From positions 1,637,087 to 1,666,734 of the forward strand of contig BFEA01000102.1 in the NCBI GenBank assembly GCA_003427395.1: DNA of 29,648 bases, in the 5' to 3' direction. Made by a program: the position numbers and the translations under genes. Position 1 is the first letter of the stretch. Each line of letters starts with the position of its first letter. Positions 29,264 to 29,648 of the stretch are shown piece after piece. The stretch is from Chara braunii (lineage: Eukaryota > Streptophyta > Charophyceae > Charales > Characeae). The notes below the pieces were generated by a model. That model was not told the origin of the DNA and did no database searches. It worked only from the letters and a program-made list of their open reading frames with translations.

Positions 29264-29648
29264 CGACCAAAGGATTGGGTTGAGAGGCTGCCGCACGTCG
29301 AGTTGGCTTACAACTTGTTCATTTATCCTGCTATAAGGATATAGCCCTTTGAGTTCGAGCATGGCTCGCCGGTCACATCACCGTTGGACACTATTATCCC
29401 ACGGGCGACCGAGAGCGACGGCCACCTTATTTTCATCCAACAGATGCAAGAGCTCCTTGTCGAGGCACGTGACCAGATGTCGAAGACGCAACAACGCATG
29501 AGCCATCAGGCCAATCGCCAACGTCTTCCTTGTCCGTTCCGCGCCGGCGACCTTGTTTGGGTCTTTGCCGCGGAGTTCAGCATCGAACACGATCTCTCTC
29601 ACAAGCTCCTTCCGAAATGGATGGGGCCTTGGCGCATCGTAGCACCTG
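29264..29648 (+). pseudogene. Ty3/gypsy integrase C-terminal region with GPY/F-type module
   Basis: In the frame after the last shift: KDWVERLPHVELAYN, then an in-frame TAG at 29342-29344. Homology then continues uninterrupted with FEFEHGSPVTSP, a long helix (QQMQELLVEARDQM, QQRMSHQANRQR), FRAGDLVWV and finally HKLLPKWMGPWRIVAP at the window edge. MGPW is the GPY/F signature that closes gypsy integrases. The TAG is a clean nonsense change in otherwise preserved sequence. The end of the polyprotein lies beyond the window. Confidence 0.92.

Larger units (their letters stand above)
26919..29648 (+). mobile_element. Ty3/gypsy LTR retrotransposon pol relic, continuing past the window
   Basis: The order reverse transcriptase, RNase H, integrase on the plus strand is diagnostic of Ty3/gypsy (copia has integrase first). 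About 2.7 kb of pol is present in at least seven reading-frame segments. No LTR or primer site is seen at the left end, and the integrase C-terminal module runs to the last base. The right part (possible chromodomain, polypurine tract, LTR) would lie outside. It is in opposite orientation to the 16.8-17.8 kb relic and too different from it to be the same copy. Confidence 0.95.

Overview
This is nuclear DNA from a eukaryote, most likely from the green plant lineage. The evidence is long stretches without open reading frames, many microsatellites, an assembly gap of 142 N, and broken Ty3/gypsy retrotransposons, one with a chromodomain. A decayed mitochondrial-type tRNA-Val(UAC)/tRNA-Asp pair fits a streptophyte alga or bryophyte, whose mitochondria as I recall keep a native trnV-UAC, better than a seed plant. 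The retroelement coding style reminds me of charalean algae such as Chara, but that is recall and inference. No intact cellular protein gene could be supported, and most open frames are short, overlapping and without recognisable domains.

Layout. 1-8160: repeat-poor intergenic DNA with a candidate 0.55 kb inverted-repeat element (1097-1645), two-copy tandem repeats, a decamer array and a tRNA-like box pair near 7.2 kb. 8164-9404: an array of about 15 copies of a short partly palindromic motif centred on CCTAGG. 11038-11168: mitochondrial-type tRNA relics. 11.2-12.6 kb: a degenerate repeat region with a 183-bp tandem duplication. 13.04-13.64 kb: a candidate hAT-like element holding the N gap, followed by a diverged array of about 122-125 bp units. 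14787-14991: a 205-bp GC-rich mini-element with 11-bp terminal inverted repeats. 16.1-18.8 kb: remains of a minus-strand chromodomain Ty3/gypsy element (integrase tail, GPY/F module, chromodomain, polypurine tract, possible primer site). 19.4-24.4 kb: tandem duplications and short coding-like fragments on the minus strand. 25.1-26.5 kb: long dinucleotide tracts, including 95 bp of strict purine/pyrimidine alternation. 26919 to the window end: a plus-strand Ty3/gypsy pol relic (reverse transcriptase, RNase H, integrase) with several frameshifts, an internal duplication of about 345 bp, and an integrase in which all three catalytic acidic residues are changed.

The parts do not form a working gene system. 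The recurring theme is decay of mobile elements combined with an unusually high density of two-copy tandem duplications (at least 15, unit 24 to about 345 bp), two of them inside retrotransposon coding sequence.
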